Assembly: GCA_001724855.1 (NCBI GenBank)
Contig: MEED01000029.1
Span: forward strand, 1 to 40,562
Source of the DNA: Lautropia sp. SCN 69-89
GTDB lineage: Bacteria; Pseudomonadota; Gammaproteobacteria; Burkholderiales; Burkholderiaceae_E
Length of the DNA stretch: 40,562 nt
Reading direction: 5' to 3'
Shown: positions 7,210-16,217 of the stretch, in pieces
Layout: the number at the start of each line of letters is the position of its first letter
How positions within the stretch are numbered: position 1 is the stretch's first letter
Notes under the pieces: model-generated
Seen by the model: only the letters and a program-made list of their open reading frames with translations
What the model was told of the DNA's origin: nothing
The model's database searches: none
Made by a program: the position numbers and the translations under genes

Positions 7210-7784
7210 TGGTCAGGATGCCGTTTCGCCGGCAGTTGTTCCGCATGGGGGTCGGAGCCGTGTTCGGCGGTGCCGCTGCGAGAGGCGCCCTGGCGAGTAC
7301 GCGCCGCCCCGAATCAGCCATCGACGAGGTCGCGCGGCTGGCATTCGTGAATACGCATACCGGCGAATCGCTCGACGTCGTCTACCGCGAGCGCGGCCGC
7401 TACCTGACCGACGCGATTGCCGAGATCGACCGGGTGCTGCGCGACCATCGCAACGGCGAAGTCTTCCCGATCGACCGCGCGCTGCTCGACCAGCTCGATC
7501 GGCTCGGCGCGCTGCTCGGCACCGGCACGCGGCCGTTCCACGTGATCTCGGGGTACCGGTCGCCCGCGACCAACGCAATGCTCCACGCGCGCAGCAACGG
7601 AGTCGCCACGCGCAGCCTGCACATGTCGGGCCGCGCGATCGACATCCGGATGCCCGGCGTGCCGCTGGCGACGCTGCATCGCGCGGCGCTGTCGATGCAG
7701 GCGGGCGGCGTCGGGTACTACCCCGGGTCCGACTTCGTCCACGTCGACACCGGGCGTGTCCGCAGCTGGGGCGCGAGGACCTGA
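7206..7784 (+). CDS. MepK-like M15/DUF882 peptidoglycan endopeptidase
   Basis: Zinc peptidase of 192 residues in the YcbK/MepK family (DUF882, M15-like), which in E. coli cuts 3-3 crosslinks in peptidoglycan. Likely zinc ligands are visible: His139 (SLHMSG), Asp146 (AIDIRMPG) and His179 (DFVHVDTG). SGYRSPATN (115-123) is the usual substrate-loop motif. The N-terminus has a twin-arginine-like sequence (FRRQLFRMG) before a hydrophobic stretch, consistent with Tat export as known for YcbK. ATG 7206 overlaps the transpeptidase stop by four bases; ATG 7209 is an alternative. Its stop abuts the stop of the convergent oxidase gene with no spacer. Confidence 0.9.
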   Translation: MMVRMPFRRQLFRMGVGAVFGGAAARGALASTRRPESAIDEVARLAFVNTHTGESLDVVYRERGRYLTDAIAEIDRVLRDHRNGEVFPIDRALLDQLDRLGALLGTGTRPFHVISGYRSPATNAMLHARSNGVATRSLHMSGRAIDIRMPGVPLATLHRAALSMQAGGVGYYPGSDFVHVDTGRVRSWGART

Positions 7785-9236
7785 TCAGCCAGGCGGCAGC
7801 ACTTTCCCGGGATTCATGATCCCCAGCGGATCGAGCGCCTGCTTGACCCGCCGCATCAGCGTCAGTTCCACTGCCGACTTGTAGCGCGCCGACTCGTCGC
7901 GGCGCAGCTGGCCCAGGCCGTGCTCGGCCGAGATCGAGCCGCCGAACGCGTGTACCGCGTCGTGTGTCACCAGGTTGATCGCAGGCTGCAGCGCGAGAAA
8001 TTCCGCCTCGTGCTCGGGGCCGCAGCGATCGACGGCCGGCGAGACGTTGTAGTGCAGGTTGCCGTCGCCCAGGTGTCCGAAAACCACCATGCGGATGCCG
8101 GGAAAGCGCCGCTGCAGCTCGGCGTTGGTGCGTTCGACGAACTCGCCGATCGACGAGATCGGCACCGATACGTCGTGCTTGATGTTCTTGCCGGTGAGGG
8201 CCTGCGCGTCCGAGATCAGTTCGCGCAGCGCCCAGAGCGCGCGGCTCTGCGCGCCCGAGGTGGCGACCACCGCATCGCGCACGATGCCGGCGTCGATCGC
8301 GCGCTCCATCAACGCTTCGAACATCGCGGCGGCATGCGCCTCGCCTTCGCTGTCGGAGGTCTCGAGCAGCACGTAGTAAGGGCTCGGCTGCGCGAACGGC
8401 CGGCGATGCTCGGGGAAGTGCCTTGCCACCAGTTCGAGGCAGAGGTCGGAGATCAGTTCGAACGCGGTGAGCGACGAACCGAGCGCCGACTGTGCCTGCT
8501 CCAGCAGCAGCAGCGCCGCCTGCGGGTCGTCGACGGCGGCCATCGCGGTGATCTGCGCCGCCGGCGGCGGGTACAGCTTCAGCGTCGCCGCGGTGATCAC
8601 GCCCAGCGTGCCTTCGGCGCCGATGAAGAGATCGCGCAGGTCGTAGCCGGTGTTGTCCTTGCGCAGTCCGCGCAGGCCATGCCAGACGTCGCCGCCGGCG
8701 GTCACCACTTCCAGCCCCAGGCACAGTTCGCGCGCGTTGCCGTAGCGCAGCACGGCGACGCCGCCCGCGTTGGTCGACAGGTTGCCGCCGATGGTGCAGG
8801 AGCCCTCCGAGGGCAGGCTCAGCGGAAACAGCCGGCCCGCGGCCTCGGCGGCGGCGCGCACTTCGGCCAGCGTGCAGCCCGCCTCGACCGTGATCGAATT
8901 GTTGACCGTGTCGACCGCGCGAACCCGCTTCAGGCGCGCGAGCGACAGCACGATCGAGCGGCCGCCGTCGTCGGGCGTGGCCGCACCGGCCAGGCCGGTG
9001 TTGCCGCCCTGGGGGACGATCGCGATGCGATGTCGTGCGCACCAGCGCACGACGGCGGCGACGTCGTCGGCGGAATCCGGCATCGCGACCGCGAGCGCGC
9101 GGCCGAAGTAGCGGCGGCGCCAGTCGACGAGGAACGGTTCGAGGTCGACGGCGTCGGTCAGCAGGCGACCGCTGAAGCTCGCGCGCAGCGACTCCGTGTC
9201 GGCGGGGGGAACGGTGTTCGAACTCTTGGTGTCCAT
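7785..9236 (-). CDS. FAD-binding oxidoreductase, GlcD / D-2-hydroxyacid dehydrogenase type
   Basis: Flavoenzyme of 483 residues in the vanillyl-alcohol-oxidase fold family that oxidises D-2-hydroxyacids such as D-lactate, glycolate or D-2-hydroxyglutarate. The FAD-binding motif is PQGGNTGLAGAATP in the N-terminal third, followed by the pyrophosphate loop region GGNLSTNAGG. The FAD-oxidase C-terminal domain has GHLGDGNLHYN (metal/substrate His residues), EHGLGQ and the common ending DPLGIMNPGKVLPP. Single-domain layout without a Fe-S module, so it resembles D2HGDH or Dld2-like enzymes; exact substrate cannot be decided. Start ATG 9236 is the first in frame. Its stop touches that of the MepK-like gene. 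Confidence 0.88.
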   Translation of the reverse strand: MDTKSSNTVPPADTESLRASFSGRLLTDAVDLEPFLVDWRRRYFGRALAVAMPDSADDVAAVVRWCARHRIAIVPQGGNTGLAGAATPDDGGRSIVLSLARLKRVRAVDTVNNSITVEAGCTLAEVRAAAEAAGRLFPLSLPSEGSCTIGGNLSTNAGGVAVLRYGNARELCLGLEVVTAGGDVWHGLRGLRKDNTGYDLRDLFIGAEGTLGVITAATLKLYPPPAAQITAMAAVDDPQAALLLLEQAQSALGSSLTAFELISDLCLELVARHFPEHRRPFAQPSPYYVLLETSDSEGEAHAAAMFEALMERAIDAGIVRDAVVATSGAQSRALWALRELISDAQALTGKNIKHDVSVPISSIGEFVERTNAELQRRFPGIRMVVFGHLGDGNLHYNVSPAVDRCGPEHEAEFLALQPAINLVTHDAVHAFGGSISAEHGLGQLRRDESARYKSAVELTLMRRVKQALDPLGIMNPGKVLPPG

Positions 9237-9294
9237 CGGCAGATCTTACCGCCGGAAAATACCCCGCCAGCCGATCATGGGCAGCGGTCGGTCT

Positions 9295-9843
9295 TCAGAG
9301 ATCCGCCACGATCTCGTCGGCGGTGGCCAGCTTCGCGAACAGCCCGTTGATGCCGGCCAGGAAGGACTCGTGCACCTGGGCGGCCGGGATCGACTTGCCG
9401 TCGAGCACCAGCGCGCGAGTGGCACAGGCGTCGTGGACCAGCGTGCAGGCGTAGCCCAGGTCGAAGGCGGCGCGCACGGTGGAGTCGATGCACATGTGGG
9501 TCATCATGCCGACGATCACCAGCCTGTCGGCGCCGACCGATTCCAGGTGCTCATGCAGGTCGGTGCCGCGGAACGAGTTCGGCGTGTGCTTGACGATCTG
9601 CTTCTCGCTGGCCTGCGGCGACACCGCGTCGTTGATCCCGGCCCCCTGCGTATCGGGAAGGAAGAAGGTGGCGCCCGGCCGGGTCGAGATGTGCTGCACA
9701 TGGACCACCGGCAGGCCCCTGGCGCGAAAGGCCGCCAGCAGCTTCGCCGCGTTGGCGGCTGCCTCGGGGCTGCCTTCGAGCGGCATCGCGCCGCCCGGGA
9801 AGTAGTCGTTCTGGATGTCGACGATGACCAGGGCCTGGGTCAT
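9295..9843 (-). CDS. Isochorismatase-family cysteine hydrolase
   Basis: Cytosolic hydrolase of 182 residues. The catalytic triad is Asp9 (VIVDIQNDYF), Lys85 (KHTPNSF) and Cys118 (MTHMCIDST), preceded by the family's cis-peptide segment GMMTHM. Members hydrolyse isochorismate, nicotinamide, N-carbamoyl compounds or biuret. FFLPDTQGAGI and KHTPNSFRGTDL place it in the general YcaC/PncA-like group without naming a substrate. It lies 22 bases downstream of the ffh stop on the same strand and 58 bases before the FAD oxidase start, so it could share the ffh transcript. Nothing in the context identifies its substrate. Confidence 0.88.
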   Translation of the reverse strand: MTQALVIVDIQNDYFPGGAMPLEGSPEAAANAAKLLAAFRARGLPVVHVQHISTRPGATFFLPDTQGAGINDAVSPQASEKQIVKHTPNSFRGTDLHEHLESVGADRLVIVGMMTHMCIDSTVRAAFDLGYACTLVHDACATRALVLDGKSIPAAQVHESFLAGINGLFAKLATADEIVADL

Positions 9844-9865
9844 TCGATGCGTCTCCGTGCCTTCG

Positions 9866-11221
9866 TCAGCGCATGCCGGGCAGCATGCCCTTCATGCCGC
9901 GCATCATCTTCGCGAGCCCGCCCTTCTGCATCTTCTTCATCATCGACTGCATCTGGTCGAACTGGGCGAGCAGGCGGTTGACCTCCTGGACCGACACGCC
10001 GGCGCCGGCGGCGATGCGTCGCTTGCGGCTGGCCTTGATCAGTTCGGGCTTGGAGCGCTCGGCGCGGGTCATCGACTGGATGATCGCGTGCATCCGGCGC
10101 ATCTGCCGCTCGGCCTGCGACATGTCGGCGCTGGCGGCAGCCTGCTGCAGCTGTGACGGCAGCTTGTCGAGCAGCGACGACAGGCCGCCCATCCGGTTCA
10201 TCTGGCCGAGCTGCGAGGCGAAATCGTTCAGGTCGAAGCGGTTGCCGGCCTTCAGCTTCTCGGCCAGCGCCTTCGCCGCCTTCTCGTCGACCGCCTTGTG
10301 CGCCTCCTCGACCAGCGACACGATGTCGCCCATGCCGAGGATGCGATTGGCCATCCGCTCGGGGTGGAAGCCTTCCAGCCCCGACAGCTTCTCGCCGACG
10401 CCGACGAACTTGATCGGCGCGCCGGTGACCGCCTTCACCGACAGCGCGGCGCCACCGCGGGCGTCGCCGTCGAGCTTGGTGAGCACCACGCCGGTGAGCG
10501 GCAGCGCCTCGCGGAAGGCCTTCGCCGTGTTGACCGCGTCCTGCCCCTGCATCGCGTCGACGACGAACAGGGTTTCGATCGGCCGCAGCTGCGCGTGCAG
10601 CGCGGCGATCTCGCGCATCATGTCTTCGTCGATCGCCAGCCGGCCCGCAGTGTCGACCAGCAGCACGTCGTGGTAATGGGTGCGCGCCCACTGCAGCGCC
10701 GCTGCGGCGATGTCGGCCGGCTTCTGGTCGGGGGTGGACGCGAAGAAGTCGGCGCCCGCCTGGGCGGCGACGGTGCGCAGCTGCTCGATCGCGGCCGGGC
10801 GGTAGACGTCGCACGAGACGGTGAGCACCTTCTTCTTTTTCGTCTCGCGCAGCCACTTCGCGAGCTTGCCGACCGTGGTGGTCTTGCCGGCGCCCTGCAG
10901 GCCTGCCATCAGCACGACCGCTGGCGGCTGGCTGGCGAGGTCGAGCTCGGCGGTCTTGCCGCCCATCAACTCGGTGAGCTCGCGATGCACCACGCCTACC
11001 AGTGCCTGGCCCGGCGTCAGGCTGCCGACGACCTCCTGGCCCAGCGCCTTCTCGCGGATCCGGGCGATGAAGTCGCGCACCACGGGCAGCGCGACGTCGG
11101 CCTCGAGCAGGGCGACGCGGATTTCGCGCAGCATCTCCTGCGTGTTGGCCTCGGTCAGCCGGGCCTCGCCGCGCATCGTCTTGACGACGCGCGACAGGCG
11201 TTGTGACAGGTTCTCGAGCAT
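9866..11221 (-). CDS. ffh: Signal recognition particle protein Ffh
   Basis: GTPase of the bacterial signal recognition particle, 451 residues, binding 4.5S RNA and signal sequences of membrane proteins and docking with FtsY. N domain (1-about 90), G domain with G1 GLQGAGKTTT (107-116), DTAGR (188-192) and TKLDGDARGG (246-255), then a methionine-rich M domain from about 300 (RIAAGAGVSVQEVNRLLAQF, MMKKMQKGGLAKMMRGMKGM). Length is typical for the family. ATG 11221 is 22 bases from the divergent ccsA-like gene, so promoters of both must overlap each other or the coding ends. Confidence 0.98.
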   Translation of the reverse strand: MLENLSQRLSRVVKTMRGEARLTEANTQEMLREIRVALLEADVALPVVRDFIARIREKALGQEVVGSLTPGQALVGVVHRELTELMGGKTAELDLASQPPAVVLMAGLQGAGKTTTVGKLAKWLRETKKKKVLTVSCDVYRPAAIEQLRTVAAQAGADFFASTPDQKPADIAAAALQWARTHYHDVLLVDTAGRLAIDEDMMREIAALHAQLRPIETLFVVDAMQGQDAVNTAKAFREALPLTGVVLTKLDGDARGGAALSVKAVTGAPIKFVGVGEKLSGLEGFHPERMANRILGMGDIVSLVEEAHKAVDEKAAKALAEKLKAGNRFDLNDFASQLGQMNRMGGLSSLLDKLPSQLQQAAASADMSQAERQMRRMHAIIQSMTRAERSKPELIKASRKRRIAAGAGVSVQEVNRLLAQFDQMQSMMKKMQKGGLAKMMRGMKGMLPGMR

Positions 11222-11243
11222 GGCCTTGGGGTAAACTGGATCG

Positions 11244-12053
11244 GTGCAGATTCTACTGGTTATCGTTCACCTGCTCGCCGCGCTCGCCTACCTCGTCGCC
11301 TGGCGGGCACCGGCACGGTTCGCGGGTGCACTGATGCTGGTCGGACTCGCGCTGCACGCCGGCACGCTGTATGCGGCCATCTATGGCGAAGGCGGCTGGC
11401 ACTTCGGCTTCGCGCCGATCCTCTCGGCCACGCTGTGGATCGGGGTCGCCGTGATGTGGATCGAAGGCCTGTCGGTGCGGGTCGAGGCGCTGCGCAGCGT
11501 CGTGCTGCCCGTCGCGGCGCTATCGGTGCCGCTGCCGCTGCTGTTTCCGGGTCTCGACCTCAGCGCGCAGGCCACGCGCCCGCTGTTCCTGCCGCACCTG
11601 CTGATCGGAACGCTCGCCTATGGCGTGCTGGCGATGGCGGCGCTGCACGCGCTGCTGATGACCGCGGCCGAGCGCGCGCTCCACGGCGGGGCCCGCGCCG
11701 CCGGGGCGGGCGGTTCGCCGTTCGCGCGCTTCCTCGAAGACCTGCCGCCCCTGCTGGTGCTCGAGCGCATCCTGTTCCGCTTCATCGGCCTGGGCTTCGC
11801 GCTGCTCACGCTCACTGCGTTCAGCGGCGTGCTGTTCTCCGAGGAGATCTTCGGCCAGCCGCTGCGCTTCGACCACAAGACCGTGTTCTCGCTCGTCGCA
11901 TGGACCGTTTTCGCGGTGCTGCTGCTCGGCCGGCGGCTACGCGGCTGGCGCGGGCGCACTGCGTTGCGGCTCACCTTCGGCGGCTTCGTGCTGCTGCTGC
12001 TCGCCTATGTCGGCAGTCGCCTCGTGCTCGAAGTGATCCTGCACCGCCACTGA
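11244..12053 (+). CDS. CcsA/HemX-like cytochrome c assembly membrane protein
   Basis: Polytopic inner-membrane protein, 269 residues with about eight hydrophobic helices, matching the YpjD/CcsA-like cytochrome c assembly family often found beside ffh in betaproteobacteria. His residues at helix ends (LPHLLIGTLAYG, MAALHALLM, FDHKTVFSLVAW) are candidates for haem ligation, but the classic WWD signature of CcsA/CcmC is not visible, so a role in haem handling is inferred from the family. The start is GTG 11244; TAAACT at 11232-11237 could be a -10 box, which would leave almost no leader. Its stop overlaps the next start by one base (TGATG). Confidence 0.85.
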   Translation: MQILLVIVHLLAALAYLVAWRAPARFAGALMLVGLALHAGTLYAAIYGEGGWHFGFAPILSATLWIGVAVMWIEGLSVRVEALRSVVLPVAALSVPLPLLFPGLDLSAQATRPLFLPHLLIGTLAYGVLAMAALHALLMTAAERALHGGARAAGAGGSPFARFLEDLPPLLVLERILFRFIGLGFALLTLTAFSGVLFSEEIFGQPLRFDHKTVFSLVAWTVFAVLLLGRRLRGWRGRTALRLTFGGFVLLLLAYVGSRLVLEVILHRH

Positions 12054-12358
12054 TGGGCAAGCTGCTGTTCTGGCTGGCGCTGGTGGCGCTCGCGTTCCTG
12101 GCGATGAAGCTGGCCGCGATCAGTCAGCGCAAGCGCGAGGCGGCGCAGCGGGAAGGCGCTGCGCCCGGTGCGCAGCCGACCGGAGCGCGCTCCGGCGCCA
12201 GTGCGCGGCGCGCAGGCGAGCTGGCCGGCGAGATGATGGTCCAGTGCGAGCACTGCGGCGTGTTCCTGCCGGCTTCCGACGCGTTCGTCGACGGCGGGCA
12301 CAGTTTTTGCGATCGGGCGCACCGCGACGCCCATCGGGCGCGGCAGCCTCGTCGATGA
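12053..12358 (+). CDS. PP0621-family small membrane-anchored zinc-ribbon-like protein
   Basis: Small protein of 101 residues: an N-terminal membrane helix (LLFWLALVALAFLAMKLA), a basic and Ala/Gly-rich linker, and a C-terminal metal-binding-like motif MVQCEHCGVFLP followed by Cys and His residues (HSFCDRAHRDAHR). This is the layout of the PP0621 family, of unknown function. ATG 12053 overlaps the ccsA-like stop by one base, and its stop overlaps the pilS start by four bases (ATGA). The frame is open upstream, but that part overlaps the ccsA-like gene in another frame. It is probably translationally coupled with both neighbours. Confidence 0.85.
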   Translation: MGKLLFWLALVALAFLAMKLAAISQRKREAAQREGAAPGAQPTGARSGASARRAGELAGEMMVQCEHCGVFLPASDAFVDGGHSFCDRAHRDAHRARQPRR

Positions 12359-13995
12359 GCGGCGGCCGCGCCCCGGTTTCGATCCCGGATCCCGCGGCCG
12401 CTCCTGCCGACTCGTATCGCGCGGCCCTGCGCTGGCTGGCGGCCAGCCGGGTCGCGGTCGCGCTGACGCTGCTCGCGTTCGTGCCGCTGCAGGATGCCGG
12501 TCGCTTCGCGGCCGAACTCGGCGACCCGGTCTGGTTCGAACGGGTCGTCGTCGTCTACCTGCTGGCCGCGATCCTCTACCTGTCGACGCTGCACCGGTTC
12601 TACCGTCACTTCGACGCGATGCTGGCGGTGCACGCGCTGACCGACCTGGTCGCGCTCACGGCGCTGATGCACGCGGCGGGCGGGCTGCGCAGCGGCGTGG
12701 TCGTGCTGCTGATCGCGGCCCTGGCGGGAGCGGCGGTCGTCTCGACGCGGCGCATGGCGGCATCGTTCGCAGCCGCGGCCACGCTGCTGGTGCTCGCCGA
12801 AGCGGCCTGGCCGATGCTGCGCGGCGCCGGCGAGGCCGGGATGACGATGACCGCGGGCCTGGTTGGCATTGCCTGTTTCGCGACCGCGATGACGGTGAAC
12901 TGGCTCGCGATCCGGCTGCACGCGCAGGAGGAGATCGCACGGCGCCGCGGCGAGGACCTGCGCCGCCAGCTGGCGGTCACCTCGCAGGTGGTCGCCGAAT
13001 TGCAGCAGGGGGTGCTGGTCGTCGGCGCCGACGGCGAGGTCACGACGATGAACCCGGCCGCGCGCACGCTGCTCGGCATCGGGGCCCAGCCGCCGTCGCT
13101 GGCGGCGGGCGCGCCGCCGGCCGGCGGTGCGACCTGGACGTCGTTGCGGCGCGCGTATGCGCGCTGGCGGGAAGGCGGCAGCGCGGCGCATGACGAAACC
13201 GAGCTGAGCCTGCCCGCACCCGGCGGCGGCACGGTGCGCATCCGGCTGCGCTTCATGGGGGGCGACGGCAACGGTGACGTGGTGGTGATCCTCGAGGACC
13301 AGCGCCTGGTCGAGGATCGCGCGCAGCAACTCAAGCTCGCTTCGATGGGCAGGTTGTCGGCGTCGATCGCGCACGAGGTGCGCAACCCGCTGGCGGCGAT
13401 CCGCCATGCCAACAGCCTGCTCGCCGAGCGCATCGACGAGCCCGCGCTCGCGCGGCTGGCCCGCATCGTCGAGGACAACACGGTCCGCATCGACCGGATC
13501 GTCGAGGACGTGCTGTCGATCGCCCGTCGCGAGCGCGCGGCCGACGAGTCGATCGACCTGCGGGCCTTCCTGAAGGGCTTCCTCGCGGAATTCGTCGTCG
13601 CGTCGGGCGCCGACCCGCGGCGCATTGCGGTGCGGATCGAGACCGACCGGCCGATCCGCTTCGATTCGAACCACCTGCGGCAGGTGCTGCTGAACCTGCT
13701 GGGCAACGCGTTGCGCTACGCGACCGGCGCCGAAGGCGCGGTCATGATCGGCTGGCGCGAGCGCGAGCCCCATCGATTAGAATTGACCGTCGCCGACGAC
13801 GGGTCCGGCCTGCCCCCCGAAATGCTGGAACACGCTTTCGAACCCTTTTTCACGACCGACAGCCGCGGCACCGGCCTCGGCCTGTACCTGGCGCGCGAGT
13901 TGTGCAGCGCGAACGACGCGACGATCCGCTACGAGACGGCCGCGCCGTCCGGGCGCTATCGCAGCGCGTTCGTCATCGAGCCGAAAAGGGGCTAG
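12355..13995 (+). CDS. pilS: Sensor histidine kinase PilS
   Basis: Inner-membrane sensor kinase, 546 residues. The N-terminal third has about six hydrophobic helices (residues 25-190). A PAS-like domain follows (VVAELQQGVLVVGADGEV). The HisKA domain has the phosphoacceptor His340 in SIAHEVRNPLAAIRH, and the ATPase domain has NLLGNALRYA (N box), ADDGSGLPP (G1) and GTGLGLYLARELC (G2). PilS controls type IV pilin transcription through PilR, the next gene. ATG 12355 overlaps the preceding stop by four bases; more upstream ATGs lie within the PP0621-like gene. No pilin gene is in the window. Confidence 0.92.
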   Translation: MSGGRAPVSIPDPAAAPADSYRAALRWLAASRVAVALTLLAFVPLQDAGRFAAELGDPVWFERVVVVYLLAAILYLSTLHRFYRHFDAMLAVHALTDLVALTALMHAAGGLRSGVVVLLIAALAGAAVVSTRRMAASFAAAATLLVLAEAAWPMLRGAGEAGMTMTAGLVGIACFATAMTVNWLAIRLHAQEEIARRRGEDLRRQLAVTSQVVAELQQGVLVVGADGEVTTMNPAARTLLGIGAQPPSLAAGAPPAGGATWTSLRRAYARWREGGSAAHDETELSLPAPGGGTVRIRLRFMGGDGNGDVVVILEDQRLVEDRAQQLKLASMGRLSASIAHEVRNPLAAIRHANSLLAERIDEPALARLARIVEDNTVRIDRIVEDVLSIARRERAADESIDLRAFLKGFLAEFVVASGADPRRIAVRIETDRPIRFDSNHLRQVLLNLLGNALRYATGAEGAVMIGWREREPHRLELTVADDGSGLPPEMLEHAFEPFFTTDSRGTGLGLYLARELCSANDATIRYETAAPSGRYRSAFVIEPKRG

Positions 13996-13998
13996 CGC

Positions 13999-15483
13999 GT
14001 GCCGGCCACCGACCCCGTCGATCCGGCGCGCATGCCCGACGCCCGCGTTGCCGGCCGCCCGCCGCGCGTGCTGGTGGTCGACGACGAGGCCGATCTGCGC
14101 GAACTGCTCGAACTCACGCTGGTCGGAATGGGGCTCGACGTCGATTGCGCGGGAAGCATCGCCGAAGCCGGCAGCCTGCTCGAGCGCCAGGCCTACGCGC
14201 TTTGCCTCACCGACATGCGCCTGCCCGACGGCGACGGCCTCGGGCTGGTGGCGACGATCAATCGCCGCTTTGCGCAGACGCCGGTGGCGGTGATCACCGC
14301 CTATGGCAGCGCCGAGAATGCGGTCGCCGCGCTGAAGGCGGGCGCTTTCGACTACCTCGCCAAGCCGGTGGCGCTCGACGCGCTGCGCAGCCTGGTGCGC
14401 TCGGCGATCCAGCTCCCGGCCCAGCAACCGGCCGCGCACGCAGCGGCCGCACCCGATCCGGCCTGGCAACTGCTGGGCGAGTCGGCGGCGATGCAGGAAG
14501 TGCGTGCGCAGATCCAGCGGCTGGCGCGCAGCATGGCGCCGGTGTCGATCGCCGGCGAGTCCGGTTCGGGCAAGGAACTCGCCGCGCGCCTGATCCACCT
14601 GTCGGGGCCGCGCGCCGCGCAGCCGTTCGTCGCGGTCAACTGCGGAGCCATTCCCGAGGCGCTGATGGAGGCCGAGTTCTTCGGCCACCGCAAGGGGGCG
14701 TTCACCGGCGCCGACCACGACCGCGAAGGCTTCTTCCAGGCAGCCAGCGGCGGCACGCTGTTCCTCGACGAGGTGGCCGACCTGCCGCTGGCGATGCAGG
14801 TGAAACTGCTGCGCGCCATCCAGGAGAAGCGCGTTCGCAAGGTGGGCGCCACCATCGAGGAAGCGGTCGACGCACGCATCATCAGCGCCACCCACCAGGA
14901 CCTCGCGCAATGCGTCGCGGCGGGCCGCTTCCGCCAGGATCTCTACTACCGGCTCAACGTGATCGACCTGAAGCTGCCCGCGTTGCGCGAGCGTCTCGAA
15001 GACATCCCGGTGCTCGCCGAAGCGATCCTCGCGCGGCTCGCCCGGCGCGCGGGCATGGGGCAGGCGCCGCGGCTCGCGTCGGTCACGCTGCGCTACCTGC
15101 AGAGCTACCGCTTCCCGGGTAACGTGCGCGAGCTCGAGAACATGCTCGAACGTGCGCTCGCCTTCTCCAACGGCGAGGTGCTCAACGTCGAAGACCTCGG
15201 ATTGAAGCCCGCGGTCTCCGATGTCGACGAGAACGAGCGTGCCGAACCGGCCACCGAGGCCGACCCGCCGCCCGCCACGGCCCATGCGGCCGAGCGCCGC
15301 CCGGTGCGCGTCTCCGAAGACGGCGTTCCCGAGTCTCTGCCCGATTACCTCGACCAGGTCGAGCGCGACGCGATCCAGCGCGCGCTCGACAAGACGCGCT
15401 ACAACCGCACCGCGGCGGCACGGCTGCTCGGCATCACGTTTCGCGCGCTGCGCTACCGGATGCAGCGCCTCGGGCTGAACTAG
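13999..15483 (+). CDS. pilR: Sigma-54-dependent response regulator PilR
   Basis: NtrC-type activator, 494 residues. The receiver domain (about 24-135) has phosphoacceptor Asp72 in TDMRLPDGDG. The AAA+ domain has Walker A GESGSGKE (186-193) and the sigma-54-contacting GAFTGA loop (233-238). A Fis-type helix-turn-helix sits at the C-terminus (NRTAAARLLGITFRALRYRM). It activates sigma-54 promoters, classically pilA, when phosphorylated by PilS. The start is GTG 13999, three bases after the pilS stop; ATG 14032 is a possible alternative that keeps the receiver domain. Two sigma-54 promoters occur in this window (1240, 2049), but PEP-CTERM genes are normally linked to PrsK/PrsR, so a PilR link is speculation. 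Confidence 0.93.
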   Translation: MPATDPVDPARMPDARVAGRPPRVLVVDDEADLRELLELTLVGMGLDVDCAGSIAEAGSLLERQAYALCLTDMRLPDGDGLGLVATINRRFAQTPVAVITAYGSAENAVAALKAGAFDYLAKPVALDALRSLVRSAIQLPAQQPAAHAAAAPDPAWQLLGESAAMQEVRAQIQRLARSMAPVSIAGESGSGKELAARLIHLSGPRAAQPFVAVNCGAIPEALMEAEFFGHRKGAFTGADHDREGFFQAASGGTLFLDEVADLPLAMQVKLLRAIQEKRVRKVGATIEEAVDARIISATHQDLAQCVAAGRFRQDLYYRLNVIDLKLPALRERLEDIPVLAEAILARLARRAGMGQAPRLASVTLRYLQSYRFPGNVRELENMLERALAFSNGEVLNVEDLGLKPAVSDVDENERAEPATEADPPPATAHAAERRPVRVSEDGVPESLPDYLDQVERDAIQRALDKTRYNRTAAARLLGITFRALRYRMQRLGLN

Positions 15484-16040
15484 TGCCGGCCGCGCCGGGC
15501 TGGATCGCCGGCGCCCGGCGCGCGCCTTCGCCGAACTTCGACGCACGCCCGGCCGGTGTGGCGATCGACCTGCTGGTGGTGCACCACATCAGCCTGCCGC
15601 CGGGGCGATTCAGCGGCGATGCGATCGAGCAGCTGTTCACCAACCGCCTCGATCCTCGTGGCGACCCGTCGTTCGACACGCTGCGCGACCTGCGCGTCTC
15701 GGCGCACTTCCTGATCAGGCGCCGTGGGGAGTTGCTGCAGTTCGTCGCCACCGACGATCGTGCATGGCACGCGGGCGCGTCGCGCTTCATGGGCCGCGAG
15801 CGCTGCAACGACTTCTCGATCGGCATCGAGCTCGAGGGCGATGGAGAGCATCGCTTCACCGAGCCGCAATATCGTCGACTCGCGAGGCTGATCGAGCTGC
15901 TGCGCGCGCGGTATCCGTTGCGCTGGATCGCGGGGCACAGCGACATTGCGCCGGGGCGCAAGCACGATCCGGGGGCGTTCTTCGACTGGGAGCGCGTACT
16001 GGCGTTGCCCGAGGCGGGCGGGCTCGTGCGGCCGTACTGA
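15483..16040 (+). CDS. ampD: AmpD 1,6-anhydro-N-acetylmuramyl-L-alanine amidase
   Basis: Cytoplasmic zinc amidase of 185 residues that cleaves the muramyl-L-alanine bond of anhydro-muropeptides during cell-wall recycling, which also keeps AmpR-type beta-lactamase induction low. Zinc ligands follow the AmpD pattern: His34 (LVVHHISLP), His152 (GHSDIAPGRK) and Asp162 (HDPG). Glu116 (IGIELEG) and Lys160 fit the catalytic positions. The start is GTG 15483, whose G is the last base of the pilR stop codon (TAGTG), implying coupling. Together with mpl at 30413 it supplies two steps of peptidoglycan recycling in this window. Confidence 0.95.
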   Translation: MPAAPGWIAGARRAPSPNFDARPAGVAIDLLVVHHISLPPGRFSGDAIEQLFTNRLDPRGDPSFDTLRDLRVSAHFLIRRRGELLQFVATDDRAWHAGASRFMGRERCNDFSIGIELEGDGEHRFTEPQYRRLARLIELLRARYPLRWIAGHSDIAPGRKHDPGAFFDWERVLALPEAGGLVRPY

Positions 16041-16217
16041 CGAGGGCGCGCCTCGGCTGGCGCCGGCCCGCTGCCGACGGCCGCTCTGGCAGCGTCGGTG
16101 ATGCTCTCGTTGCATCCGTCGCACTGCGACATCGCTGCTCGGTTGACGCCGCGCAATTGTTGTCGCGCACTCGCCGTCGCGAAATCGCCATTGCAGCATC
16201 GCTCGCGAAATTCCTGC

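Noticed and set aside
7213-9042. 609-codon minus-strand frame over the MepK-like and FAD oxidase region
   Set aside because: Translation is Arg/Gly/Ala-rich without motifs, and both underlying genes are clear in other frames.
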